DNA from: Amborella trichopoda
Lineage: Eukaryota > Streptophyta > Magnoliopsida > Amborellales > Amborellaceae
Assembly (NCBI RefSeq): GCF_000471905.2
Contig: NW_006499603.1
Span: 4,035,359 to 4,099,358 of the forward strand
Direction of reading: 5' to 3'
DNA: 64,000 nt
Shown: piece after piece, positions 44,961-56,755 of the stretch
How the letters are laid out: every line of letters begins with the position of its first letter
How positions within the stretch are numbered: the stretch's first letter is position 1
The notes under the pieces: generated by a model
Told to the model about the DNA's origin: nothing
Database searches by the model: none
The model's input: only the letters and a program-made list of their open reading frames with translations
Translations under genes and position numbers: made by a program

Positions 44961-47620
44961 GGGACTTGCATCTACTTCAGCCATGATGGACTATCCATGG
45001 CTGAGAAGTCTAGAGCTCCACAGAGTCTGAGTCATTGATAGAAAGTTCTTGCTTTGGGAGCTCTCCTTGCCCCAATGGAGGAGTAACTTGGGGATCACTT
45101 ATGGGCAGGTTGTAAAACTCCTGACACACTCGCATTTTCTTTACGAATATGTCATGGAAACTTGTGCATTCCCACAGGTAATGGCCTCTTATCTAATGAT
45201 ACAGGCACCAACGATCTTTAGTCCCGTTGGTGTAATTACGCCTTCTTGAAGTATTATAATGAATAAGGTGTGGAGGATACCAGGCATTTCATCTTCCTCT
45301 TGGATTGTTACTGCATGGGAGGCCTCAACTGCCCCAAAGGCCTTCTTTAAAATCTTCAAGCTTTATCTAACCCTTTTGAATCAGGGCCTCGATAATATCC
45401 TTCAGCGTGTAGCAGTCATCTGTGGGATGATTGATCCTCTGATGGTTGGCACAATAATTTGCCTGAGCGTCAAGGCCAGCTTGCTCGAGGAACTTGGCTT
45501 CTAGAAGCTGGATCATATTATGTTCTAATAATAACTGGAACAGTGCAGGGACCCATTCCTTCTCAAAGGGGTAGACCTTGTCCCTATGCCTAGTGAAATA
45601 ATCACCTCGATCAAGGTTGGTTGGCAGGGGTACTCGGTTGCACGACTATCGTTGCTTACCAGCCTAGACCGTTATCTTCGTTGTTCTTACCCCGTTTGAG
45701 AGGTCCAAAGTTTGAGAAGGAGCCTTTTTTGAATCAATGATAGTGACGACTGCACTTATTACTCCTTTCTGTTGGTTGCCCCATGTTGTTTTTTGAGAGA
45801 TATCATTGCCCCGGTTATTTGCTAAGCTTGTAGGTGGTTGTCGTGTCCCACCATGGTGGCATGTTAAGCTTTTTATGCAGACTGATTTAGAGATGAACTC
45901 TGACATGGAGGTCGGATTAGAGGCCTCGACATGTAGAGCGCTCTCGAGTCGCATGTTTCGCATGTAAGTTTGGACTGCTTCCTTCTCAAGCATAAGATTC
46001 AGATGGTGGGAAGCCAAATTTCTCCATCTTGATATGAACTGGTCCATGGGCTCATCAGGATCTTGAGTAAAGGTGAGAAGTTCGATGGTTTGAACCTCTC
46101 TCTCAACCTCATAAAAGCGTTGATAAAACAGTTTCTCCATTTCCTCCCACGTATGCACTGAGTTTGGAGGAAATTAGGCATATCATTGAATTGTTGGGCC
46201 ATCTAGTGTCTCAACAAACTGACGGAGAAGAAGTCCCCTATCAGTCGCTCTTTCTCGACATGCTGCCTGGAAGTGAGCAATATGCTGGTTTGGGGACGTG
46301 GTTCCATTGAATAAATGAAACTTCCCTTTCTTATAGTCTAAGGGAAACAGGACCTGATCAATATATGAGGGGTATGGCCTTTGATAAGGTGTCACACCCT
46401 GTAACCCCGGGATTTGTCTGTTCTTTAGGCTATGGGTTACCATAGCGTCAATGTCTGTCTAAGAGATGGGGTGAGGGATAGAATTGTCCTTTGAGACAGA
46501 AGGAGGGGGTTGCCTTGGAGGTGCCCCATCAGAGTGATGGGAATTGACCTCATGGTTAGTCGACGGGAGTGCGGCGTCGATACAATTGATCTTTTCCATC
46601 ATTGAATGCACCATATCCTCAAACTTGTTCATGGGCTTCCTATGCATAACTGGGCTCGCTTACGACCATTACGCTGATGTTTCTCTATGGCGGTCAACGT
46701 TAGTGGCAACTAAGGGCTTGTGAACTTGACAGGTCGTGTATGGTAGGTTGGTCAGCAAGGGGTTAGCATGCCCTGACTAAACTCGACTCTTGTATGTCGA
46801 TCACATTTGAACCGGTTCTCAACGATCTTGGGACCGTGGCTGCTGAGTGGATGAGTCATCTTTTACGATAGTAACCACAGTACAGGGCTCATGGAGGTCT
46901 TCTTCAGGGTCTGAAGAGGGTAGAAGGGATTTAGGTGAAGAGGTTGTCAGAACTGGTTGTTTTGATTGCCTTGGTCCCCTCCCTAATCAAAATTTGTAGA
47001 CCTCTATCATGCTTAGCCTGGAGGTTTTGATGGACCTCATGCCAAAAATGCGATCTAGGTTGCGGCTGGTCAGCTCTTCTTGCACTAGAGAGAGCTGTCT
47101 CCATCAGGTGCGACAATGGATGAGGGTCAAGAACTGGAGTTATCTTGGGCCGGGGTGGATGAAGGAATCTTCCATCAGGTCATTGCCTTGAGCTCTCTTG
47201 TGGGCTCCAGAGACACGACCACAGTAACGGGGCTGATTTAAGATGGTACGCTTGGGGAAAACCTTCAAGTGTCAAAGCTGAAGGTGCTTGCCCGATGAAG
47301 GAGGAACAGAAAGGAACATGGTTGACTCATGAGAAGGCCTGAGTCTAGGGCGAGGAGACGCCTGTGACGGTGATGCGTGTGTGCCCCTTGAAGAAGGATT
47401 ATGGGAGACCTGGCAGTCAGCCCAAGCTCGTGCAAGTGATCTGGCCTCAGGAGGCCGAGAACTACGATCAGATGTCTATGAGAGAACAGGTGTAGGCCTG
47501 CCCCTTACAGGGTGCGCTTGTGTGTGCTGAGTAGGAAAACGAGGAGGTCGTCTCCTGTGTACTCGAGTTGGCGCAATGAGGGCGTTACCCCGAGTAGTGA
47601 GATGCATGTGATCAGCGTGC
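44961..47620 (-). pseudogene. E4 gag polyprotein (degraded)
   Basis: Order on the minus strand: N-terminal remnants 47,100-47,610 (GNALIAPTRVHRRRPPRF-type text), 46931-47116 (SSARRADQPQPRSHFWHEVHQNL), 46459-46647 (NKFEDMVHSMMEKINCID), 46183-46443 (SLKNRQIPGLQ, YPSYIDQVLFPLDYKKGKF), capsid core 45664-46158 (HTWEEMEKLFYQRFYEVER, DQFISRWRNLA, a clear retrotransposon gag domain), then a CAYH-like zinc knuckle near 45,400-45,440 (DCYTLKDII). The start ATG and 5' LTR are missing: at ~47,620 the sequence changes to E5. Confidence 0.8.
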
Positions 47621-47629
47621 ACTCAGAAA

Positions 47630-48009
47630 TTACGGATTTATGAAGAGTCCTTTGGATTCTTGTCGAGCTTCCATCTTGGAGGGTATCGACGTTTTTCAGG
47701 GTTCATTGAAATCACTTCAATTTTCCATTCATGTCACCCTCCTACATCTTTCTGAGTTGCTTATGTTGGGAACCTACAGGGTTTAGGAGGAGTCTTCATC
47801 CTCAAGATATGCTTGTGCAGTATTATTGGAACTTGCAAGTACTTGTTTGTACTTGAGTGTTTTACATCGAAAGCTCCTTCTAGGAGATCTTTTTATTCCT
47901 TTTACCCATGGTGCCTTTTTAGGTTTTCACCATGCACATTTTTAGTTTTTTTTTTATATATATATTGTTTCTTTGTGATGCCTTTTCAGGTTTTCACCAC
48001 GATTTTTAG
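47630..48009 (-). other. E5 3' region fragment with hairpin module
   Basis: CATGGTG (47907-47913) pairs with CACCATG (47928-47934); a second GATGCC-TTTTCAGGTTTTCACCACG follows. Directly downstream of an integrase end, so it belongs to E5, and it is cut by E4 gag. Confidence 0.55.
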
Positions 48010-48650
48010 CCCGTTACGGGTAGTATTTTCTGAGATACATTGCATTAATGGGGTCGTTGAGTTTGTACCCCTCCTGATTTTTTATCTTATAAGAATTACC
48101 TGCATGCACTTGGGTAACCACGAATGACCCTTCCCAATTAGGTTTGAACTTGCTTAAAGGGTGTGGATTTGCCGGAGTGTGGAAGATTTTCTTGAGTATC
48201 ATGTCTCCTTCTCTGAATTGTCGAGGAACAACTTTTCGTTGGTCTGCCCTCTCGGTTCTACGCTGGTCAGCAACGATATTTGGTGTTGCTCGTAGTCGTT
48301 TTTCATCCAAATTAATGAGGGCAGCGATTCATGCTTTGACTTTTTGTTCTTCATCTGAATTTTTATGAATAAGCACTCGGAGAGATGGCATCTCAATTTC
48401 GATGGGTAGCACTGCTTCCATGCCATACACCAATGAGTATGGGGTCATGCTAGTAGGAGTTTTCTCAGTTGTCCGGTAGGCCCATGCGCGTCATTTAACC
48501 TTTCGTGCTAATATTTGCCACCTTCTATTATTTTGTCTATGATTCTGTGAAGTCCTTTATTTGTGGCCTCTGCTTGTCCGTTTTCTTGAGGGTAGTAAGG
48601 TGTGGAGAATTTTGTGTTATCCCGAACTTTTTGCACACCTTAGTGATCTT
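48010..48650 (-). pseudogene. E5 integrase C-terminal part (different subfamily)
   Basis: Minus strand: YYPQENGQAEATNKGLHRII (catalytic Glu kept), [17 protein letters not shown] text in pieces, and C-terminal MDEKRLRATPNIVADQRRT, FREGDMILKKIF, FKPNWEGSFVVTQV, DPINAMYLRKYYP (48014-48310). The core carries EATNK where E2 and E4 have EAFNK, so E5 is another Tat-type subfamily. The upstream part is removed by the E6 LTR at 48651. Confidence 0.8.
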
Positions 48651-49394
48651 TGGTTAGGTGCCTCGATCTTACCCTCTGGATCTTGGAGGATCGGGCAACG
48701 CGCATCTGGGGTTTCCAGGGAGACTCAGGACATTTATGAGATCGCTCTCTCGGGAACCTCATTTGAAAATGGGGGTAGGTGTTACCAACTAGTAAGAGAG
48801 GAATTTTGAAGGTGGGTTCCAGACTTACTCGGGCTGACTCACTTGGGTGCCCTCTTAGATCACGAAGAAAGATACCCAATAAAAAAACATGTTCAGAATC
48901 TCCTCCCTTGGCTCGTATTCTTATTATTTTCTACTTTTCTGCAATCACACACGTATATGGCAAAGGTTATGAGGCGGGTGGGTCTCTGATGAATGTACAC
49001 AAGCATGCGCATTCAAAAAGAAGAAAGAAAGAGGGGGGGAGAGAAGAATTCGACCAAGCGAGAAGATCAGAGAAGTGACTAGACTGGTTGATAATTGACC
49101 TAACGTGGTAGCAAAACGGGCTTGGTAAAGAAGACAGGCTCATGGAATCATCACTAGACGTTATTACCAATGTCGACCAGCTAAGCATGAAGGTCAGTCT
49201 GTCATGGCAGTAAAGAGGGCCAAATGATCCTGATGCAACAACATTACGGTTAGACGACATGCCTGCCATGAGATGCTAACCTCAATCCCTCTTAGTCGAA
49301 CGCAAGAGTAACAGACGAATGGTTGAAGAGAAGAAGGGAATAGACAGAAGGAAAGAGAAGAAGGAAGAGAGGAGGGGGAAGAAGGGAGAGAAGA

Positions 49395-50180
49395 TGCAGT
49401 CGGCGCCAGACATTGCCGAATGTTTCAGAAGCTGTCGATGCTAGGCCTCGCCAACTGACAAAAGAAGAGAGAGAGAAAATCGGTCGGTGCTAGATCTCAC
49501 CGATTGATAGAGGAAGAGAGAGAAAATCAATCGACGGGAGGTCTCACCGACTGACAGAGGAGGAGAGAGAAAACCAATCAACAGGAGGTGTCGCCGACTG
49601 ACAGAGGAAGAGAGAAAACCAGTCGACGCTGGGTTTCTCCCACTGATAGAGGAAGAGAGAAAAACCCAGTCAGTGTTACGCTTATCGATTGACAAAGGAA
49701 GAGAAAGAAAACCAATCGACGTGAAGTCTCGTCGATTGATAGAGGAAGAGAGAGAAAACTAGTCGGTGCTAGGTCTCATCGATTGAGAGAGGAAGAGAGA
49801 GAAACCCAGTCGGTGCTAGGTCTCACCGACTGATAGAGGAAGAGAGAGGAGACCAACCGACGTTAGGTCTTACCGACTGACAGGGAGAGAGAAGAGACCA
49901 ACCGATGCTAAGCCTCGCCGGTTGCATCAGAAGGGGACAAATGGAGATAGAGATGAGGAGAGAAGAAAGAGAAAGAGACAGAGAAAAGAGAGAGAGAAAG
50001 AGAGAGAAGAGAGAGAAAGAGATAAAACAGAGAGAAGAGATAGAAAGAGAAAGAAAAGAGAGAGAAGAGAGAGAGAGAGAAGAGTGAAGGCTCAATCAGC
50101 GTTAAGTCTCGTCGACTGATAGAGAGAGATAGAGGAGACCAACCGGCACTAAGCCTCGCCGGTTGCATTAGAAGGGGACA
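49395..50180. repeat. Minisatellite in LTR leader, ~14 copies of ~46 bp with palindromic core
   Basis: Core CAGTCGGTG-CTAGGTCT-CACCGACTG then GAGGAAGAGAGAGAAAA. Perfect stems in at least four copies with different sequences: CAGTCGGTG/CACCGACTG (49,808), CAATCGACG/CGTCGATTG (49,713), CAACCG/CGGTTG (49,900) and CAACCGGC/GCCGGTTG (50,139). Other copies have mismatches. A GA-rich tract and a duplicated block follow (49,920-50,090 and 50,160-50,290). Confidence 0.85.
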
Positions 50181-50445
50181 AATGAAGATAGAGATGAGGA
50201 GAGAAGAAAGAGAAAGAGACAGAGAAAAGAGAGAGAGAAAGAGAGCAAGAAGAGAAAGAAAAGAAAGAGAGAGGGAGGAGAGAGAAAGTTGCTTGTCCAA
50301 AGGGTATCGACCCTTTTCTTCTCTCTCCTCTCTCTCTCTCTCTCTAAGATGTACTGATAGCCTCAAGCAAGGAATCAAAATTTTTATTCAATCTTCAAAC
50401 CATCAACTGAAGGCCGAGGGATCCGTTTACAATGAGGCAGTGCCT

Positions 50446-50454
50446 GTTTATATA
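50446..50454 (-). promoter_or_regulatory. TATA box of the E6 LTR
   Basis: Minus strand TATATAAAC in the same context as 35515-35523. The leader array lies downstream of it. Confidence 0.65.
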
Positions 50455-51330
50455 GAATTGTGCTCAAACATGGGTGGATTGATCAAAATTAGACTTAATT
50501 TCTGAAAATTAATATTTAATTGAATTAAAATAAATTCTAAATATGGATGCAAAAGGACTATTTTGCCCCTGCCTAACAATGTGTAGAGTTCCAAAATAGT
50601 CATTGTTGCTGCCCGAGAACTTGTGTGATGTTTTGTGGCTGACCTAGGGTTGCTCTGATGCCCGTTTGATCGAAATATTATTATTTTATTGTAGGGCTCG
50701 ACATGGTGATCGTTTTGATACCAACTTCGAGCCATGAATCATGTTTTTGAGCTATGATCACGAGACTTGAAATTTGTTTGAATCTTAGAATTTCAGATCA
50801 ATAATGTGCTCATTCCTTGATGTTTTTCTATAATTTTTTTATCATAGTGCACTAAGCATGCCATCACTATCGCGTGGCAACAAACGAGACACGATTTGGA
50901 GCCCGGACGAAGATTTCACAACTTTTGAGTTTTGATTGGAATCTAGAATCTAGCGGCCCGAATTTCAGTTACTTCATCAACTTTGTACACGAAATCTGAC
51001 CATCCATAATGTACGGGGTTCAGAGTAATAATATCCTTGGACTTTACGCACACAATGGAATTGGTTTCGCATTGATCCGTTGAGCGAGCGTCATGATTTG
51101 GTCCATCGAGCGAGGCGTATTGTTGCTGAATTTTCTGCAATTTCTTCACGGATCGGCAACTTTTCTCTAGCTTTTCTCCATGTTCGGACATCGTCTCGGG
51201 GAGTGCCACATATTGAATTGTTCATCTTGATGAGACGAATATGTTCACCAAATTTGGGAGCGATTCAACTTAGAATAAGTGAGTTACAGGCCCCGAAAGT
51301 GACTGCGTGTGACTGTAAAAGCAACCACCT

Positions 51331-51333
51331 TTA
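51331..51333 (+). repeat. TTA target duplication, left
   Basis: TTA flanks the PIF/Harbinger ends at 51331-51333 and 61354-61356. The empty site CCACCTTTAATGGTG in the E4 LTR has a single TTA. Confidence 0.92.
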
Positions 51334-51348
51334 GGGCATGTTTGATAA
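51334..51348 (+). repeat. Left terminal inverted repeat
   Basis: GGGCATGTTTGATAA. A subterminal copy of its inner part, TGTTTGATAA, is at 51391-51400. Confidence 0.93.
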
Positions 51349-52219
51349 TAGGAAGTGGCTTCTGGAAGTTGATAACTCTTCAAATTTTCGTGTTTGATAA
51401 AAATGAGAACCCCAAATTAAAAGTTTTCATCTTCCTACACCCCTGTATAAAAAATGTTCCGACCCAAAGGTCGGAACCTCAAATAGGAAGCTTTAAACTT
51501 CCTCCCCATTCGTTAACCTAGAGCACCCCTCCCCTTCAATATTCTATGAGCACACCCCTGCGCTGATCACCCACCCCCTTGAGCACTCCTCTCTGCGTCG
51601 TTGAGCACCCACCCCGTTGAGTGGCCCTCTTTTTGCAACTTCCCATCTTGCTGTTGAGCCAGCCCAGCACGCCATTATCTCAGGCAAACCTGTGATCCTT
51701 GCCATTGATATTGAGGTATGCACTGTATTTTTTCTGTTATTGATCATTGTGTTCGTTCTTGAGCTCTTGAAGCAAATGGCTCTTATTATTGATCTATGTG
51801 TTTGTTCTTGAGCTCTTGAAGCTTAAAGCTCTTATACCCCATGAGTTTAGGGTACAAGTTTTTTTGTGGGGTTTTCCCTCTCTGTTGACTCCCAAGTTGG
51901 GTCTTCTTAGTGTTTTTTTTCTCTCCCTTTCTCTTTGTTATTTTCTCACTATTTGAAAATGGACAATGGATGTTACTTGCTTATAAAATGCCCTATGCGC
52001 CTAACGTTATACAAACATTGTTGAAAGTGAGTGAGTGCTTTTGTGTTTGAAAGTGAGTGCTTTCAAGAGAGAAAGAGAGAGTGTATGTGTTTTCATAGTG
52101 GATCTTTGATCTTTCTCTCTACCAAATTTTAACAGGTACCGCCTTTTCTTAGTTCTAGGGTTTTTCTTGTCTATGCATCTTCTAGTTTCTCATTTTCCAT
52201 ATGCTTGGCCCTTAGTTTT
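51349..52219 (+). other. PIF/Harbinger 5' subterminal region
   Basis: Includes a perfect hairpin GTTCCGACC CAAA GGTCGGAAC (51457-51478), GAGCAC(C/A)C-rich text 51,545-51,640, and a direct repeat GTTCTTGAGCTCTTGAAGC (51,751 and 51,804). No convincing gene; the promoter of the Myb-like gene may lie here or further down. Confidence 0.5.
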
Positions 52220-52760
52220 TGCAATTGCAGAGCTTGATTGGGAAGAATTATTTTCATGGATTCATTTACTTCTTTCTTGTTCTTTATTTTGAGGGTTATC
52301 GTTATTATTATTTAGTCTAGGTTCTTCTCAATTTCATTTGCAACTCTTAGGAACTTTTGACAATGCAGAGCTTGATTTAAAAAAAAAAAACAAAAGCTTT
52401 TTGTGGATTCGTATATCTTGCACTATTGGTTTTAGTTGTTTCTATTTTTTTATGTAGCTTCTACTTCCATTTCTACAAGTGTGGGGGCATTAAATTGCAG
52501 AGCTTATATGAAAAAGTGTTTCTTGTAGATTTGTTCTCTTGCCTTTGGTTCTTTTTTGTGAGAAAGTTAGCCTTTTCTTGAATTTGGTTTTTATTATTCT
52601 TTTCTTTCTTTTTTTATTTTGGTTCCATAATCTTATGCCTTCTGCATCTGCAATTCTTGAGACCTTAGTTTTTGTAAAGAGCTTGATTAAGAAGAATTCT
52701 ATTTATGGCTTTGTTTCTTCCATTTTGTTGGATTGGGGTTTCTCTTTTCGCCAAGATACG
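52220..52760 (+). repeat. Degenerate repeat, ~4 units of ~140 bp
   Basis: GCAGAGCTTGATT recurs at about 52,227, 52,366 and (as GCAGAGCTTATAT) 52,497, with AAGAGCTTGATTAAG at 52,677, each followed by A- or T-rich text. Low similarity between units. Confidence 0.45.
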
Positions 52761-55700
52761 ATTTTCTAATTCTGCAACTATTCTGCGGTAAAAGATCTTG
52801 GTTGGGAAACATGCTTTTTGTTTGCTTCTTTTTCACTGTGATTAGGTTAGAAACTTAGAAAACTTGAGTTATAGAGAGTTGATTGTGCCCATCGCATATA
52901 TTTCAAATGAGAAACATAGAAAAAAATGTATTTTCAACAATTTTTTCCATTAATTTTATCGGGTTTTAAGGCTTATTTTTGAAATGCTTCAGGGTTTTTG
53001 AGACTTCTTTCTAAATATTATCTTTAAAAGTTTTTATTTCTCCCTAAGACCCATTTTATCTATTCCCTACTTAGAATCAAATCAATGTGGGACTTGCAGG
53101 TTCCATAGAAAATTTTAGTTTGTCTTTGCAAATTTTTTGTTCTTATTGAGGAACTTTATTTCTTTTTCAATTTTGTCCTTTTTTCTCCAGTTTTATGCTA
53201 CATGGATCGTATACTGTTGTGGAACTTTTAGGGCCCATCAAGTTTTTTTGCAAACATTACAACTCACCTCAAGTCATCCATTTTATCCGGCTTTTTGTAA
53301 AAAATTCGGGGAAACTTGTTTGAACGTTTCATTTTCATGAGTCTTCACCATCAAACAAACAAATTTCATCTGGCTTCTCTAGTTTTATTTAGAACTTCAA
53401 AACTTGACTTCTAGGAATTAATGACCCTTTTTTATATTTTGTGGTAGAAATTCAGGGATATTGAGCTATTATGTGTATCAATGCCTTAATAAAGTTGTAG
53501 AGTGATCTAGTGAAGTGAAGTGAGGTAAGAATTCATAGATGTTAGTAAAACAAGATTGGCCACAAATTTGTGCAGTAAAAACCATTATTTTCTTTTCGTT
53601 TCTCTTTTTTTTGCTCTACTAGATCTATGGTGCGAGAATAACTAGTGAGATGTTCTAAATTAGAGATTATAATGAGCGAGAATGAACAACTTTCACTTGA
53701 ATGAGAATGTGTTCATATACACAAAATATTGATGATATAAGGAATACTAGCCCTCAGTCATAAAGAAATGTAAAAATGAAAGAAGAAAACTATGCCTATT
53801 ATGATGATCAGGATTCAAATTCTTTACTCTCTCAGAGAATTGTTTTTTGAATTGTGAAGCATTTGGACTGAGCATTTCCTTCCTTGCTCTATGAAAAATG
53901 AAAATGATCTTTCCCGTGCTCTCATAATATAACTCTTTTTGCACTGCACATCATTTGATGGTAGTCTCCCTTAATAATTTAATTCTATCATGGAAGACTG
54001 GAATAGATACTACTGCACTTCTATTGTTATTCTTGAACAATTCCTATCTCTTTAGAAAAAGCATGAATCCAAATCAATTCACACAGGTGGCGACTCATAT
54101 TTAGCTCTTGCATTTCAGCTTGACATTGTGCTTTTCTAGTTCCAAAAGAGAACAATGGAATCCTCTTAACTGCGAACTATATTGTAACTTAGAATTTGAA
54201 AACTCATATTCAAGCAAACCATGTACAATATCACAAAAGTGGGGAAAAGAAAAGCCGCCTATCATGCATGAACATCATGTGAGATATCTAGATCAGTGAT
54301 CATCAATGCTCTCACCTTGGTCCTTTTCAATTTTGTCTTGCTGCTTGGGGAATTAAGTTGGTTTGGTTTGCTAACATTCCATTTCTGATCAAATATTAGT
54401 GGGGCATCATTTTATTGATATGAATGGATTACGCTTGTCGGATCTTGAAAACACAACAGATAATAAGTATCAAAGGTTAATATGTCGTTCGTGTAAGAGA
54501 AAAAGTAACTATGTTACTTGAACCATTTAGATGAAGGCTTGTTCATCCTTAATTACCATTATCTTCTGCATACAAAAGTGAAAAATATTATTTCATGCCC
54601 TACCTAACTTCTTTACATTCCATGTCAAGTTTAAATATGCTTGATTAACTAGATGTTGGTGAATTACTTGTGAGACTGTACTCAACATCATCGTGAGAGT
54701 CTTTTCCCAACTATTTGGGGTCGGCTAATTCTTAGACTGTCCTACACATAAAATGAGCATGTATAATGAGAGTTTATGCACACTGTTACATTGTGATTTT
54801 CCAGCAACATAGTTTGTCTTTGCATGACCTGAGTAAGCCCCAAATCTTCCTGATTTTCATAGAAAAATATGTGATCATGTGTCTATATGTATCTAATGAA
54901 AATGGAGAGAAATTTATGACAAGATTTGACATGAGTTGAGGGCAAATCGATTATCATGATAAATGACACTGTGACTGTTTTGTTATGATTTTTCGAGCAA
55001 CAATGGCTTGCCTTTGTATAATGAAATGAATAATGAAACCCTTCAATTTATTGGGGAAATTGAGGAAAAACTTTTGAATCAATGGGGCATATGTATCTAT
55101 TATGTGTAAAAAAGGTTGCATGCTGATTGCTAATGAAAATTTGAAGCTATGAACAAATCTTTAAAGCATGCTATGACTATGACTGTGCATAAGTTTATAA
55201 AACATGTTTGACCCTTCAAATGGTATTGGAATTTCCTAAAATTGCCACCATTAGAAAGGTCTTGGAGTCTATTTTAATCTTCATGTTTTTGCCTAGCTGA
55301 GATTCTGAATAATTTGAAAGTTGGGCTTCATTTTATGCACCTATGTCACTGTTGACAGATCCTACCAATTTCCAGAAATATCACTCTTATTGCACTGAAG
55401 TTTTATTTGGCCAATTGAAGTCCAAAAGATATGAAATTATATCCATTTGAAAGATAGACGAGTGGACTACAATTTTCATGTTTTAGTCTTGTCTAAATTT
55501 TCGTATCTGTTGCCACTAGTTTTTAATGATAAAAAGGAACCCATTTTCGTCCAAACTACTGTCATTTGAAAAATTCTATAAGTTAGCTTGAACTCACATA
55601 TTTAGCACTTTTGGAAAATCCTTCTTGATTTTGAGTTATGGACAGAATTTCAAAGATATGACATCGTCTTTACTACACAACAGTTTTCAGATGAAGTGTC

Positions 55701-55879
55701 TCTGTTATTTTGTATTTTGAGGGGCCAAATTAGGTCCAATTACGCTCAAACTACCCTTATTTGAAAGATAGCTATGTCTATTATAAAATTAGTTTTGAAA
55801 GTATCTTTAAATTCCAAACAAATTGAGAGTTATAACCCGATTTTTAATAAGATGTCACTGCCTAAAATTGTAGGAAATG
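52761..55879 (+). other. AT-rich non-coding interior of PIF/Harbinger
   Basis: No ORF with domain support. A possible SINE-like fragment at about 54,707-54,733 (CCCAACTATTTGGGGTCGGC is a phrase common in plant short interspersed elements). From 55,200 to 55,860 the phrase (C)ATTTGAAAGATAG recurs with diverged surroundings. Otherwise nothing recognised. Confidence 0.4.
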
Positions 55880-56637
55880 CCCTTATGTCACACTAATACT
55901 GTCTGATTCTATTATCTGATTCTATTTATGATACCGATGCTTATGATTCTGGGCACTACGCAATTGGTCCTCCATTGGTAGTGGATATTGCATTTCCGTT
56001 ATCTGATTCTGATACTTATGATTTTAGCTACTGCATAATGGGTCCTCCATTGATAGTGGATGAGTACGCAATAGGTCCTCCATTGGCTTTTTAATTATGC
56101 ATGAGTTGTGAATGTTGCATGATACAGATGCATCAATGCTGAATATAAGTAGTGCTTAAGTTATTACAGGTTATTGTTGAATGGGCTGATTTCTTGCTGC
56201 TTGCATTGTGCATGTGTGTTTGAATGAGCTGATTTCTTAGTTCTTGCATTTTTAATTATGTATGTTTGGGCTGATTTCTTACTGCTTACATTGTGCATGT
56301 ATGTTTGAATGGGCTGATTCATTAGTTCTTGCATTTTTAATTATGTATGTTTAAACTATTATAGGTTATTGTTGAATGGGTTGGTTTTTCACATGGTTTT
56401 CTTTATAGATGCATGAGTTGTAAATGTTGCTTGATACAGATGCACCAGTGCTGAATATAAGTAATGCTCAAGCTATTACAGGTTATTGTCGAATGACCTA
56501 ATTTCTAACTGCTTGTATTGTACATGTGTATTTGAATGGGCAGATTTTTTAGTTCTTGCATTTTTAATTATGTATGTTTAAACTATTGCAGGTTATTCTA
56601 TGTATGTTCAAATGTCGTGTGCCATTATAATCTTGCT
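55880..56637 (+). repeat. Dispersed/tandem repeats upstream of the Myb-like ORF
   Basis: First GGTCCTCCATTG recurs three times (55,965-56,090). Then a composite unit with TTACAGGTTATTGTTGAATGGGCTGATTTCTT and TTAATTATGTATGTTTAAAC runs in about five variants from 56,090 to 56,600. The same unit recurs, in the same direction, after the transposase (59,690-60,190). Confidence 0.75.
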
Positions 56638-56648
56638 GAGAGAGAGCA

Positions 56649-56689
<41 letters not shown>

Positions 56690-56702
56690 GAGAAAGAGAG
56701 CA
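56638..56702 (+). repeat. (GA)n microsatellite
   Basis: About 60 bases of GA with a few C interruptions, 55 bases before the ORF start at 56756. Confidence 0.95.
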
Positions 56703-56755
56703 CACAGCATATGATTATATAGAATATAATAGATTTGTTGTCTCCCTATTTTAGA

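Noticed and set aside
49823..50378. Ser/Leu-rich frames that look like membrane proteins
   Set aside because: Low-complexity GA/CT translation in an LTR.
53747..53944. 65-codon minus-strand frame inside the DNA transposon
   Set aside because: Short, AT-rich context, no domain; the known gene pair of the family is elsewhere.
54700..54745. Possible SINE (CCCAACTATTTGGGGTCGGC)
   Set aside because: Only a short phrase matches; no A/B box promoter, tail or target duplication could be found.
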